Source: Kluyvera sichuanensis (GTDB lineage: Bacteria > Pseudomonadota > Gammaproteobacteria > Enterobacterales > Enterobacteriaceae). Taken from it: 64,000 bases of DNA. Below the pieces are notes generated by a model. That model was not told the origin of the DNA. It saw nothing but the letters and a program-made list of their open reading frames with translations, and made no database searches. The position numbers were made by a program, and so were the translations under genes. Shown one piece after another: positions 1-8,511 of this stretch (positions are counted from its first letter, which is position 1; each line of letters starts with the position of its first letter). The stretch is taken from the NCBI RefSeq assembly GCF_014218705.1, contig NZ_JABBJF010000004.1:1-64000 (forward strand), read 5' to 3'.

Positions 1-58
1 ATAGGTCGGGTCTCAGTCCAGGGCATAGCGAGTCTCCTCTTCTATGCCTGTTATAACT

Positions 59-101
59 GTTACCCATGTATCCGGTCTAAAGTGTTACCTATGTTTCCGG
101 T
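59..101. repeat. Tandem 18-bp motif, possible insertion-sequence end
   Basis: Two near-identical 18-base copies of GTTACCYATGTWTCCGGT lie 25 bp apart (59-76 and 84-101). Repeated motifs of this kind resemble the multiple transposase-binding sites at ends of some insertion sequences (IS481-type ends are one possibility). No transposase gene is visible to the right, so if it is an IS end the element lies outside the window or is a remnant. The IS identity is inference. Confidence 0.35.
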
Positions 102-106
102 TTGTA

Positions 107-165
107 CCTTCGCCTGGCCGGGCTACAATATTTGAGTAGCCCGTCCAGGCGAAGCGCCGCCGGGG
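107..165. repeat. REP-like inverted pair, GTAGCCCGG family
   Basis: A short inverted unit ending GGCCGGGCTAC (to 126) faces a unit GTAGCCCGTCC...GCCGCCGGGG (136-165). It is a member of the GC-rich palindromic family found at several gene ends in this window and lies just past the 3' end of the antitoxin gene. Confidence 0.7.
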
Positions 166-169
166 AATC

Positions 170-457
170 TCAATACAGCAAGATCTGCGGATGTTTTACC
201 CCGCAAGCGAGCGCATAGCGCGTCAGCGTATCAAGACTTGCTCGCGTCACGTTGGCTTCCATTCTGGACACCGTCGGGGCACTCACCCCCATTCTCTGCG
301 CAACCTGCGCCCGCGTCAGTCCCGCATGGCTACGCCACTGCGCCAGCATATCTCGCAGACGCTCCTGTCGTTCCTGCGCATCAAACGCCGCCTTCACGTC
401 TGACCGTTCCAGCATTTCGGCTCTCAGGTCATCCCAATCAATTACCTTCTTACTCAT
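170..457 (-). CDS. HigA-like XRE antitoxin
   Basis: A 95-residue protein with an N-terminal acidic arm and a helix-turn-helix of the XRE/Cro type at about residues 46-68 (LTRAQVAQRMGVSAPTVSRM). It overlaps the 3' end of the upstream toxin-like gene by 8 bp, so the pair is translationally coupled in the order toxin then antitoxin, as in HigBA systems. Family knowledge: such proteins neutralise the toxin and repress their own operon. The partner, the overlap and the fold support the antitoxin role; the specific family name is inferred. Confidence 0.8.
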   Translation of the reverse strand: MSKKVIDWDDLRAEMLERSDVKAAFDAQERQERLRDMLAQWRSHAGLTRAQVAQRMGVSAPTVSRMEANVTRASLDTLTRYALACGVKHPQILLY

Positions 458-767
458 CCTGCATCTCCTGTAGCCGTTTTAATGCCAGACGGAGTTCCGC
501 TGGAGGTGTTTTTGGCGTTTTTTTAATAAATACGCGCAGTAAGAAAATCGTCTTCCCCTGCTGAAAGGCATAGATACCGCGACAATGAATCATTCCTACG
601 GTACGTATTTCGAAAAGGCCGTGAGGTAGAGGTTTACTGTCTGGCTCTCGCAAAGCGGTTGGATTGAGCCGAAGTTTCTCTATTTTGCCGATCATTTTTG
701 CTTGCGCAGAAGCAGGCAGTGCCAGCATTTCCTCTCTGACATCTGCATGAACAAGAATTCTGAACAC
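450..767 (-). CDS. HigB/RelE-superfamily toxin (phage Gp49-like)
   Basis: A 105-residue basic protein resembling the phage-derived Gp49-like/HigB group: an N-terminal DVREEMLALP segment, a central LFEIRTVG strand, and a C-terminal FLLRVFIKKTPKTPP followed by a helix, the usual order in RelE-fold mRNA interferases. In this family the toxin cleaves mRNA at the ribosome. The HTH antitoxin follows immediately with an 8-bp overlap. A spacer of about 185 bp separates it from the next gene. Which mRNAs it would cut, and whether it is active, cannot be read from the sequence. Confidence 0.78.
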   Translation of the reverse strand: MFRILVHADVREEMLALPASAQAKMIGKIEKLRLNPTALREPDSKPLPHGLFEIRTVGMIHCRGIYAFQQGKTIFLLRVFIKKTPKTPPAELRLALKRLQEMQDE

Positions 768-911
768 GATTTTCGTCCCTGAATATTAGCATATAAGGCA
801 AATTGCATTAAAGGTTAATTCACCCGTTTTGCATCACCCTACTCCTGCTAGCATCAAAGTTCAGATTCCAGTTTTAAACATGGATAGCGGATCGTAAAAC
901 GCATACACCTG

Positions 912-940
912 GTAGCCCGGCCAAGCGAAGCGCCGCCGGG
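912..940. repeat. REP-like unit, GTAGCCCGG family
   Basis: A GTAGCCCGGCC...GCCGCCGGG unit sits just after the stop of the XRE/MmyB regulator gene. It matches the units near 37.8, 45.5 and 50.5 kb almost exactly. Confidence 0.75.
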
Positions 941-952
941 ATCGTCTCCGCA

Positions 953-1816
953 CTACAACCTCGCCAACACCCCTTCTCCTACCTCATCTACCGGTAAATA
1001 CACCAGCAGACGCGAGCCGTTGCGCGGCGCGGAGTACCAGTACATCTGCTGTAGCTGGAATTCGCCGAACTCGGGATGGCGGAACGTTTTGATCTGGTTT
1101 TCGACGCCGCGCACTTCGTAGCGCTGGTGCCAGAGGGCTTCAAACTCGGCGGAGGCGGCGAAGAAGCGGGCAAGCTTGTTCTCCCACGCCGGTTCTCCCC
1201 GGTGTTCGGCCATCGCAGCGCGAAAATAAGAGACGAAATTGCCCAGTACGTCAGGGTTAGCCAGGCGACTACGCCAGCCGGGATGGGTCAGATACAGGTA
1301 GATACAATTTCGGTCATCTTCGGGAATGATGGAAAAATCGACGCCCATCAGCCGACAAAATGCCTCATTCCACGCCACGATATCAAAATTGGGCTTCTGA
1401 ATACTGGCCGGTTGAGGCAGCAAACTGTCCAGCATACGGCGCGTGCCGGGGCTGATGCCCTCGCACTGAGGAACATTAGCGGACTCCAGCGGCGTCAGCC
1501 CCGCCAGCACGAACAGGTGGCGCGTCTCAAGTTCGCTGCACTGGAGCGCCTCGGCGATCGCTTGCATTACCGCCACCGACGGATTAACCTCGCGCCCCTG
1601 CTCAAGCCAGGTATACCAGGTCACGCCAACGTCCGCCAGCATCGCCACCTCTTCGCGACGCAGGCCCGGCGTGCGCCGTCGCCCGCTGCGCGGTAACCCC
1701 AACCGCTGTGGATCGAGACTTTCCCGTCGCGCCCGAAGAAATGCACCCAGTTGCTTACGGTTATCCATCTGCCGTGTCTGCAATACGTCCATTTCACTGT
1801 GGCTGATGAGGCTCAT
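953..1816 (-). CDS. XRE transcriptional regulator with MmyB-type sensor domain
   Basis: A 287-residue regulator. An XRE helix-turn-helix occupies roughly residues 20-85 (LRREEVAMLADVGVTWYTWLE) and is followed by an MmyB-like ligand-binding domain with the typical DIVAWNEAFCRL and ENKLARFFAASAEF stretches. Members usually repress a neighbouring dehydrogenase or transporter gene and respond to small lipophilic ligands. It is divergent from the DHA2 efflux pump, with an inverted repeat between them, which suggests it controls that pump. An internal ATG (MDNRKQ) is an alternative start. The ligand is unknown. Confidence 0.85.
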   Translation of the reverse strand: MSLISHSEMDVLQTRQMDNRKQLGAFLRARRESLDPQRLGLPRSGRRRTPGLRREEVAMLADVGVTWYTWLEQGREVNPSVAVMQAIAEALQCSELETRHLFVLAGLTPLESANVPQCEGISPGTRRMLDSLLPQPASIQKPNFDIVAWNEAFCRLMGVDFSIIPEDDRNCIYLYLTHPGWRSRLANPDVLGNFVSYFRAAMAEHRGEPAWENKLARFFAASAEFEALWHQRYEVRGVENQIKTFRHPEFGEFQLQQMYWYSAPRNGSRLLVYLPVDEVGEGVLARL

Positions 1817-1840
1817 GGTATCTCCAGCATAGTAGTGCCA

Positions 1841-1866
1841 GTACCAGTATAACCAGGAACTGGTAC
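1841..1866. promoter_or_regulatory. Candidate operator for the XRE/MmyB regulator
   Basis: A perfect inverted repeat GTACCAGT-N10-ACTGGTAC lies in the 107-bp divergent region between the regulator (ends its 5' side at 1816) and the efflux gene (starts 1924). Its position over the likely promoters makes it the best candidate binding site; binding is inferred. Confidence 0.55.
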
Positions 1867-1923
1867 CCGTTTATTTAATCAGCGATGCTACGTCCAATCG
1901 CTGAATGACGCAATGGAGTCACC

Positions 1924-3351
1924 ATGAAAACGTCTGCTGTTTCACCCGGTCGCGCAGGGCTTTTCCTGTTGCTGACCGGCCTGATGTTACCCCAAATCGA
2001 TACCTCGATTACCAACGTCGCCCTGGATTCCATTACCGAGTCTTTGCATGCCAGCCCCACCCAGCTTGAGCTGATTGTGGCGCTGTACGGCGTAGCGTTC
2101 GCCGTCTGTCTGGCGATGGGCAGCAAGCTTGGCGACAACTATGGTCGCCGCCGTCTGTTTATGTGGGGCGTGGCGATTTTTAGCCTCGCGTCGCTGCTGT
2201 GCGGCGTCGCTAACTCAATTACCGCCCTGCTCGCCGCCCGTACGCTTCAGGGCGCCGGCGCGGCGCTTATCGTGCCGCAGATCCTCGCCACGCTGCACGT
2301 TACGCTAAAAGGAACGGCGCATGCCCGCGCCATTAGTCTGTACGGCGGCATTGGCGGCATTTCGTTTATCGTCGGGCAGATGTTCGGCGGCTGGCTGGTG
2401 TCGGCGGATATCGCCGGGATGGGCTGGCGTAACGCCTTCTTTATCAACGTGCCCATTGGCCTGCTGGTGCTGGCGTTCAGCCGCCGTTACGTGCCGGAAA
2501 CCCGCCGTGATGAACACTCCACCATCGACTGGCAAGGCACCTTTAGCCTTGGGCTTATTCTCTGCTGCCTGCTGTTCCCGATGGCGCTGGGGCCGGAGCT
2601 GCACTGGCCGTGGTCGATGCGCCTGATGCTGCTGGCGATTATCCCGCTGCTGTTCTGGATGCGTGCCACCGCGCTGCGCAAAGAACAGCGCGGCGAGCAT
2701 CCACTGCTGCCGCCACGCCTATTGCAGCTGGCCAGCATTCGCTTCGGTATGGTGATTGCGCTGCTGTTCTTCAGCGCCTGGTCCGGGTTTATGTTCTGTA
2801 TGGCGCTGACCATGCAGTCCGGCCTCGGCATGGCTCCGTGGCAGTCGGGTAACAGCTTTATCGCCCTTGGCGTGGCCTATTTCCTGTCGGCGATGTACGC
2901 ACCGAAGCTGATTGCGCGCTACAGCATGGGACGCATTCTGGTGGCCGGTCTGGTGGTGCAAATTAGCGGCCTGCTGCTGCTGATGGAGACCTTCCACCAC
3001 TACGGTCAGGCGACCACCACGCTGACGCTGGTACCCGCCACGGCGCTGATTGGCTACGGCCAGGCACTGATTGTGAACTGCTTCTATCGGGTGGGAATGC
3101 GCGACATTACCGCTAACGATGCGGGCGCGGGCAGCGCGCTGCTGAGTACGCTGCAGCAGGCCACGCTGGGGCTGGGCCCGGCGGTATTTGGCTCGTTGCT
3201 GCTGATGCTGATGCGTAACCATCACGGCAGCTATCCGCAGGCGATGATCGGCTTTCTCGGCGTAGAGGCGGTGATGATGCTGCTGCTGGCGGTCATTGCC
3301 ATTGGCCTGCGCCATCATTTAAACCGTAGCCCGACGATGGCAACTTCCTGA
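1924..3351 (+). CDS. MFS drug efflux transporter, DHA2 (14-TM) family
   Basis: A 475-residue hydrophobic protein with the DHA2 signature QIDTSITNVAL at residues 24-34 and major-facilitator motif A (GSKLGDNYGRRRLF) near residues 66-79, and enough hydrophobic segments for 14 membrane spans. Such pumps export drugs or dyes by proton antiport in the inner membrane. It is divergent from an XRE/MmyB regulator and has no linked membrane-fusion protein, so an EmrAB-type tripartite system is not indicated. The substrate is unknown. It is followed after 78 bp by mscM. Confidence 0.85.
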   Translation: MKTSAVSPGRAGLFLLLTGLMLPQIDTSITNVALDSITESLHASPTQLELIVALYGVAFAVCLAMGSKLGDNYGRRRLFMWGVAIFSLASLLCGVANSITALLAARTLQGAGAALIVPQILATLHVTLKGTAHARAISLYGGIGGISFIVGQMFGGWLVSADIAGMGWRNAFFINVPIGLLVLAFSRRYVPETRRDEHSTIDWQGTFSLGLILCCLLFPMALGPELHWPWSMRLMLLAIIPLLFWMRATALRKEQRGEHPLLPPRLLQLASIRFGMVIALLFFSAWSGFMFCMALTMQSGLGMAPWQSGNSFIALGVAYFLSAMYAPKLIARYSMGRILVAGLVVQISGLLLLMETFHHYGQATTTLTLVPATALIGYGQALIVNCFYRVGMRDITANDAGAGSALLSTLQQATLGLGPAVFGSLLLMLMRNHHGSYPQAMIGFLGVEAVMMLLLAVIAIGLRHHLNRSPTMATS

Positions 3352-3429
3352 TTATTAAGTTCCTGTATACCTGTTTGCATATTATAGCCAGCCTGGTCAT
3401 TATTAAAGGCTGGCTATATAGGAGACGTT

Positions 3430-4674
3430 ATGCAGGAACTCATTTCCCAGATAGAAGAGATGGGCATTGAAATAAACCATACCAATTCGCTGGTGATCAT
3501 CTTTGGTATTATTTTTCTCACTGCCATCATTGTTCATCTGATTTTACACCGTCTGGTGCTGCGCACCTTCGAAAAGCGGGCGCAGGCCAGCAGCCATTTA
3601 TGGCTGCAAATCATCACGCAGAATAAGCTGTTTCACCGACTGGCGTTTACGTTACAGGGGATCATTGTTAACGTGCAGGCCGTGCTGTGGCTGCAAAAAG
3701 GCAGTGAAGCGGCGGAAATATTAACCACGGTGGCGCAACTGTGGGTAATGCTATATGCCCTGCTGTCGTTCTTCTCACTGCTGGACGTTATTTTTAATCT
3801 GTCGCAAAAGCTCTCCTTCTCCTCTCAGCTTCCGCTTAAAGGCATATTCCAGGGCGTGAAACTGGTGAGTGCGATTCTGATTGGCATCCTGATGATCTCC
3901 CTGCTGCTGGGGCAGTCACCGGCGATTCTGATAAGCGGTCTGGGGGCCATGGCGGCGGTGCTGATGCTGGTCTTTAAAGACCCGATCCTCGGTCTGGTGG
4001 CCGGTATTCAGCTGTCGGCGAACGATATGCTGAAGCTCGGCGACTGGCTGGAGATGCCGAAATACGGCGCCGATGGTGCGGTCACCGATATTGGCTTAAC
4101 CACGGTTAAAGTGCGTAACTGGGATAACACCATTACCACGATTCCCACCTGGTCGCTGGTATCCGATTCGTTTAAAAACTGGAGCGGCATGTCGGCTTCC
4201 GGCGGGCGTCGAATTAAACGCAGCCTGAACATTGATACCACCAGCGTCCATTTCCTCGATGAGCAAGAGCAGCAGCGCTTAATTCAGGCGCGACTGTTAA
4301 AACCGTATATGGACTCTCGTTACCAGGAAATTAGCCTGTGGAATCAGGAGTACGGCAGCGATGATTCGGTGCTTAACCTGCGTAAAATGACCAATATCGG
4401 CACCTTCCGCGCCTATCTCAACGAATATCTTCGTAACCATCCGAAAATTCGCAAGGATATGACGCTGATGGTACGCCAACTGGCACCGGATAATAACGGC
4501 CTGCCCATTGAGATATATGCGTTTACCAACACCGTTATCTGGGCAGAATATGAAAGTATTCAGGCTGATATCTTCGACCATATTTTCGCTGTGGTCGAAG
4601 AGTTTGGCCTGCGGATACATCAGTCGCCAACCGGTAATGATATTCGCGCCCTCGCGGGTGCTATCGGGCAGTAA
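3430..4674 (+). CDS. mscM: Miniconductance mechanosensitive channel MscM (YbdG)
   Basis: A 414-residue protein almost collinear with E. coli YbdG (415 residues), including the stretches [38 protein letters not shown] and [10 protein letters not shown]. It has about five N-terminal membrane helices, then the pore helix and the MscS beta domain, then a longer C-terminal cytoplasmic part. The family gates in response to membrane tension and mild hypo-osmotic shock. In E. coli it adjoins pheP; here about 7.5 kb of accessory genes separate the two. Its stop codon directly abuts the stop of the convergent LysR gene. Confidence 0.95.
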   Translation: MQELISQIEEMGIEINHTNSLVIIFGIIFLTAIIVHLILHRLVLRTFEKRAQASSHLWLQIITQNKLFHRLAFTLQGIIVNVQAVLWLQKGSEAAEILTTVAQLWVMLYALLSFFSLLDVIFNLSQKLSFSSQLPLKGIFQGVKLVSAILIGILMISLLLGQSPAILISGLGAMAAVLMLVFKDPILGLVAGIQLSANDMLKLGDWLEMPKYGADGAVTDIGLTTVKVRNWDNTITTIPTWSLVSDSFKNWSGMSASGGRRIKRSLNIDTTSVHFLDEQEQQRLIQARLLKPYMDSRYQEISLWNQEYGSDDSVLNLRKMTNIGTFRAYLNEYLRNHPKIRKDMTLMVRQLAPDNNGLPIEIYAFTNTVIWAEYESIQADIFDHIFAVVEEFGLRIHQSPTGNDIRALAGAIGQ

Positions 4675-5574
4675 TCACGCCACCTCAGGCGTCTGAATCA
4701 GGGCGATAAACTTGTCAGCCAGCGGATTTTTCCGGCTGGCTGACCAGGCCACCGCCGTGGTGATCACCTCAATCGTCTGGTCGAGCGGCACCGTCACCAC
4801 GTTGGCCGGTGACAGACGCTCCAGCGAATCCGGCACCAGCGCAATCCCCTGCCCACAACCGACAAAAGCAATCTGCGAAGAGACCGAACGGACGTGGTGG
4901 ATAATGCGCGGCGAGAAACCTTCGCTGCGACAAGCAGCGGTAATGCTGTCGAAATAGACCGGGCTCAGGTGGCGAGAAAACATCACCCACTCTTCCTGCA
5001 TCAAATCACGCAGCGCGATCCGAGGCTCGGCTGCCAGTCGATGCTGACGAGGCAGCGCCACTACCAGTTCAGCGCTGGACAGCGGCAACAGCGTAATTCC
5101 CTCGCCCATCTCCCCGGTGAGCCGCGCAAAGGCCAGATCGATCTCGCCGTTTTGCAGCGCCAGCACCGCTTCGGCGCTGTCGATCTCCTTAATGGAAATC
5201 ACGATATCGGGGTAGCACGCTTTCATCTTATCAATCAGCGGCGGCAGCACGTCGAGCATGGCGGTGCTGATGGCGCCAATGGTCAGCATGCCGGTATGCC
5301 CAGCCACCGCTTCGTTCACCGCCAGTTCCAGCCGCTCAACCTGCTCGGCAAAACGTTTGACCGCCGGAAGAATGGCCAGCCCGACGGGCGTGAGCTGCAC
5401 GTTACGCTTTGAACGGTCAAACAGCTGCACTTTCAGCGACTGCTCCAGCACCTGAATCTGCTGGGTTAAGGGCGGTTGCGTCATACCAAGCCGCTTCGCC
5501 GCGCGGCCAAAATGTTTCTCCTCCGCCACGGCGAGAAACAGCCACATATGGCGAATAATGCGAAAATTGATCAT
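4675..5574 (-). CDS. LysR-family transcriptional regulator
   Basis: A 299-residue LysR regulator. The N-terminal winged HTH (KHFGRAAKRLGMTQPPLTQQI, about residues 20-40) is followed by a periplasmic-binding-protein-like effector domain (IGAISTAMLDVLPPLI). The start chosen is MINFRIIRH, ten bases after an AAGGAG ribosome site; a longer upstream reading lacks one. It is divergent from the hydrolase gene, 133 bp apart, and so probably controls the hydrolase/EamA pair. The effector is unknown. Confidence 0.85.
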   Translation of the reverse strand: MINFRIIRHMWLFLAVAEEKHFGRAAKRLGMTQPPLTQQIQVLEQSLKVQLFDRSKRNVQLTPVGLAILPAVKRFAEQVERLELAVNEAVAGHTGMLTIGAISTAMLDVLPPLIDKMKACYPDIVISIKEIDSAEAVLALQNGEIDLAFARLTGEMGEGITLLPLSSAELVVALPRQHRLAAEPRIALRDLMQEEWVMFSRHLSPVYFDSITAACRSEGFSPRIIHHVRSVSSQIAFVGCGQGIALVPDSLERLSPANVVTVPLDQTIEVITTAVAWSASRKNPLADKFIALIQTPEVA

Positions 5575-5707
5575 CTCTGCATGGCTCCTTTCAATGCCCA
5601 CGCCAAACGATATTAAAAACATATCAGAGCATTACTTTAATACGATTTTACATATCAGAGAATCACGGCGACGATAGCCATCCCACGAATGAATAAGAAG
5701 AGTGACC

Positions 5708-6514
5708 ATGCCCCACGAATTTCACCGCGCGCGCCTTTCGCTAACGGTACAAGCAACACCAATGCAGGTGGCCGCCATTCATCGCACCGGTAACCGTGAA
5801 CCGATTGTGTTTCTCCACGGTTTCGGTTCAACCAAAGAAGACTATGCCGATATCGTGCGTCATGCCGCCTTCGACGGGCGACCGTTTCTCGCCTACGACG
5901 CCCCCGGTTGCGGGGAGACGCAATGCCCAAACCTGCAAAAAATTTCGATTCCGTTTTTAGTCGAGACGGCGCTCGCACTGATTGACCAACTTGGCTTCCA
6001 GCGCTTTCACCTCGTCGGCCATTCCATGGGCGGCCTGACCGCGCTGATGCTGGCGCACGCCCACCCTGAGCGGGTACTGAGCTTTGTCGATATCGAGGGT
6101 AATGTCGCCCCGGAAGACTGCTTCCTGAGCCGCCAGGCCATTGATTATCCGGACGGCGATGATGACCAGTTCTTCGAGGATTTTATCGTCCGTACTCATC
6201 AGTCCCCAGCGTGGGCCAGCGCGCTGTATGCCGCCAGCCTCAAACATAAAGTGCAAGCGGCAGCGGTCAGGCCCATTTTTACCTCGATGGTGGATTATTC
6301 CGACCACGGCGACCTGATGGCGAAATTTCTAAATCTGCCGTTCCCGAAAATGTTTATGTACGGTGAGCAGAACAACACGCTGAGCTATCTGGCGGATATT
6401 GAACGTCGCGGCGTGACGCTTGCTGAAATTCCCCACTGCGGGCACTTCCCGATGTACTCCAACCCGGTAGTGATGTGGCAACGCATCAGCGAGCACCAGG
6501 AACAGGCACGGTGA
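5708..6514 (+). CDS. Alpha/beta-fold hydrolase
   Basis: A 268-residue alpha/beta hydrolase with the oxyanion HGFGS at residues 37-41, the nucleophile elbow GHSMGG with Ser106, and a C-terminal PHCGHFPMYSNP supplying the catalytic His. No signal peptide, so cytoplasmic. It overlaps the following EamA gene by 4 bp (GTGA), showing co-translation, and is divergent from a LysR gene. The start could be the GTG two codons upstream (5702). The family covers esterases, lactonases and C-C hydrolases; the substrate cannot be told. Confidence 0.82.
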   Translation: MPHEFHRARLSLTVQATPMQVAAIHRTGNREPIVFLHGFGSTKEDYADIVRHAAFDGRPFLAYDAPGCGETQCPNLQKISIPFLVETALALIDQLGFQRFHLVGHSMGGLTALMLAHAHPERVLSFVDIEGNVAPEDCFLSRQAIDYPDGDDDQFFEDFIVRTHQSPAWASALYAASLKHKVQAAAVRPIFTSMVDYSDHGDLMAKFLNLPFPKMFMYGEQNNTLSYLADIERRGVTLAEIPHCGHFPMYSNPVVMWQRISEHQEQAR

Positions 6515-7407
6515 AACTGCATCTCACTTCCCGGGTTGCCGGGTTTTCACTGGCGATACTCGCGGCGTTCGGTTTTTCGTTTAAGGCGATATTCGTCAAG
6601 CTGGCTTATGAGGTCGCACCGGTCGACCCGGTCACGCTGCTGATGCTGCGTATGTCGATGTCCCTGCCGCTGATTGCGCTCACCGCGCTGCCGGTGCTGC
6701 GTAAAATACCGACGCTTCATCGCCAGGATTACGCTCTGCTGGCGGTGCTCGGGGTGGCGGGTTATTACGCTTCGGCGATGCTCGATTTTATGGGCCTGCA
6801 GTACATTACCGCCGGGCTGGAGCGGCTGATTCTCTTTACCTACCCGATGCTGACTATCTTGATTGGCGTCTTTTTTCTCGGCAAAACCTTTGAGAAGAAA
6901 CTGCTGCTGGCGATGCTGCTCTCTTACGGCGGCATTCTGATTGCCTTTGTGCACGACCTTGGGCTCACCGCCGATAGCCATTCGGTACTGATCGGCGGGT
7001 CGCTGGTGTTTGGCTGCGCTATCACCTACGCCATTTATAACGCCGGGGCGGAGGTGGCTATCGGGCGCATGGGGGCAATCCCGTTTTCAATGCTGGCGCT
7101 GCTGGTGTCAATTGCGGCAACCCAGGTGCACTTTTTTGCCACCCGCCCCGTCGCTGCGCTCAATCTGCCGTGGCAGGTGTATGCCTATAGCGCAGGGATG
7201 GCGGTGTTTTCCACGGTGATGCCGATATTCTGGCTGTCGTCGGCTATTCACCGCATCGGTGCGGCGAAGGCGGTGCTGATTGGGTTAATCGGGCCGATTC
7301 TGACCATTCTGTTTAGCTGGTGGCTGCTGGACGAGCCGCTGTCGGTGGAGCAGTTGCTGGGGACGGGGCTGGTGGTGTGCGGGCTGCTGGTGGTTATCAG
7401 GCGGTAG
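6511..7407 (+). CDS. EamA/DMT-family transporter
   Basis: A 298-residue protein with about ten hydrophobic spans arranged as two EamA repeats (first repeat near FGFSFKAIFVKLAY; second near FGCAITYAIYNAGAEVAIG). Drug/metabolite transporters of this kind export amino acids or small metabolites. The GTG start at 6511 overlaps the hydrolase stop (GTGA); a longer form from 6475 would lie mostly inside the hydrolase gene and lacks hydrophobic character. The hydrolase-exporter pairing suggests that a metabolite is cleaved and exported, or its toxicity relieved, but this is inference. Confidence 0.82.
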   Translation: MKLHLTSRVAGFSLAILAAFGFSFKAIFVKLAYEVAPVDPVTLLMLRMSMSLPLIALTALPVLRKIPTLHRQDYALLAVLGVAGYYASAMLDFMGLQYITAGLERLILFTYPMLTILIGVFFLGKTFEKKLLLAMLLSYGGILIAFVHDLGLTADSHSVLIGGSLVFGCAITYAIYNAGAEVAIGRMGAIPFSMLALLVSIAATQVHFFATRPVAALNLPWQVYAYSAGMAVFSTVMPIFWLSSAIHRIGAAKAVLIGLIGPILTILFSWWLLDEPLSVEQLLGTGLVVCGLLVVIRR

Positions 7408-7415
7408 GATAAACA

Positions 7416-7447
7416 TTGCCGGATGGCGGCGAAACGCCATCCGGCAA
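7416..7447. repeat. REP palindrome (TTGCCGGATGGCG family)
   Basis: A perfect inverted repeat TTGCCGGATGGCG / CGCCATCCGGCAA with a 6-base loop lies between the convergent EamA and LacI gene ends. It resembles the REP units of Escherichia and Citrobacter and could act as a bidirectional transcription stop. Confidence 0.85.
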
Positions 7448-7455
7448 CGCTAATA

Positions 7456-8436
7456 TCAGGCGCTGGCGCGGGGAATAAAACGCCACTCCAGCATCACCCG
7501 CTCTGGGGCAACGTCCGGGTTGTCAATTTTGTTGAGCAGCAGCGTGACCGCTTTGGCGCCAATCTCTCTTGATGGCTGCTGCACGGTGGTAAGCTGCGGC
7601 GAGACCATCTCCGCCAGCTCCGTGCCGTCGAAACCAACTACGGCGATATCTTCCGGTACGCGCAGCCCGGCCTGCTCGATGGCGCGAATAGCTCCCGCCG
7701 CCAGTGAGTCCGAGATAGCAAATACCGCATCCGGGCGCGGGTTCATCGCCAGCAGATTTTTCATCGCCGCCTTGCCCGCTGCCGCGCTGAGATCGTCGGC
7801 ATACTCCACCGCCGCGAAATCGAGCCCCTGCTGCTGCCGCACGTCCTGATAGCCCTGCTCGCGCAGGCGGGCATATTTATAGCTTAAATCATGGTTAATC
7901 AGGGCAATACGTTGATGCCCCTGCGCCGCCAGATAGCCTACCGCGTGCTGGGCCGCATCAACGTCGTTAATACCCACGCAGGAAACGTCTCCCGCATCGG
8001 CATATTCGGCACACTGCACCCACGGCGCGTCGCCAATCACCGTGGTCAATTCCGGCAAGCGAGCAAACGCATCCATGGTGATAATGCCGTCCACCATCTT
8101 GCCGGTCAGCAGACGCAGGCCAGACTTCGAACGTTCGATATCAGAGCCGGAGTTGCAGAGTAAAATACGATAGCCGTTTTTCTCCGCTTCCTCTTCAATG
8201 CCCTTCACCACTTCCGCGCAGAACGGGTTGGCGATGTTTGACACCATCACCAGGATCATTGAGCTACGCGCCGTGCGCAGCTGGCGCGCCAGCAGGTTCG
8301 GTTGATAGTTACTCTCTTTGATTGCCTGAAGCACCCGCTCGCGGTTCTTCGCTTTCACCGTTTCACTGTTGTTCAATACCCGCGATACGGTGGCTACCGA
8401 CACGCCCGCCAGCTGGGCGATTTTCTGAATTGACAT
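7456..8436 (-). CDS. LacI-family transcriptional repressor of the adjacent sugar operon
   Basis: A 326-residue LacI/GalR regulator: N-terminal HTH and hinge (MSIQKIAQLAGVSVATVSRV, then QPNLLARQLRT near residue 55) followed by a type I periplasmic-binding-protein sensor domain (VVGFDGTELAEMVSP near the C terminus). The start is set by an AGGGA ribosome site and the usual family N terminus. It lies last in the row behind the transporter, isomerase and oxidoreductase genes, 75 bp after the last. Two copies of a 12-bp palindrome with central CG before the transporter gene are its likely operators. The inducer is probably the imported sugar or a product of it. Confidence 0.88.
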   Translation of the reverse strand: MSIQKIAQLAGVSVATVSRVLNNSETVKAKNRERVLQAIKESNYQPNLLARQLRTARSSMILVMVSNIANPFCAEVVKGIEEEAEKNGYRILLCNSGSDIERSKSGLRLLTGKMVDGIITMDAFARLPELTTVIGDAPWVQCAEYADAGDVSCVGINDVDAAQHAVGYLAAQGHQRIALINHDLSYKYARLREQGYQDVRQQQGLDFAAVEYADDLSAAAGKAAMKNLLAMNPRPDAVFAISDSLAAGAIRAIEQAGLRVPEDIAVVGFDGTELAEMVSPQLTTVQQPSREIGAKAVTLLLNKIDNPDVAPERVMLEWRFIPRASA

Positions 8437-8511
8437 GCTATGCCGTTCCCTGCAATTAACGCTTTGCGTGCAGGCTACCATAAAAACGGGCCCAGCGTAC
8501 CGGGCGCCCGG

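Noticed and set aside
7416-7447. CRISPR-like repeat
   Set aside because: Single palindromic unit of REP type; no regularly spaced repeats with unique spacers were found anywhere in the window.
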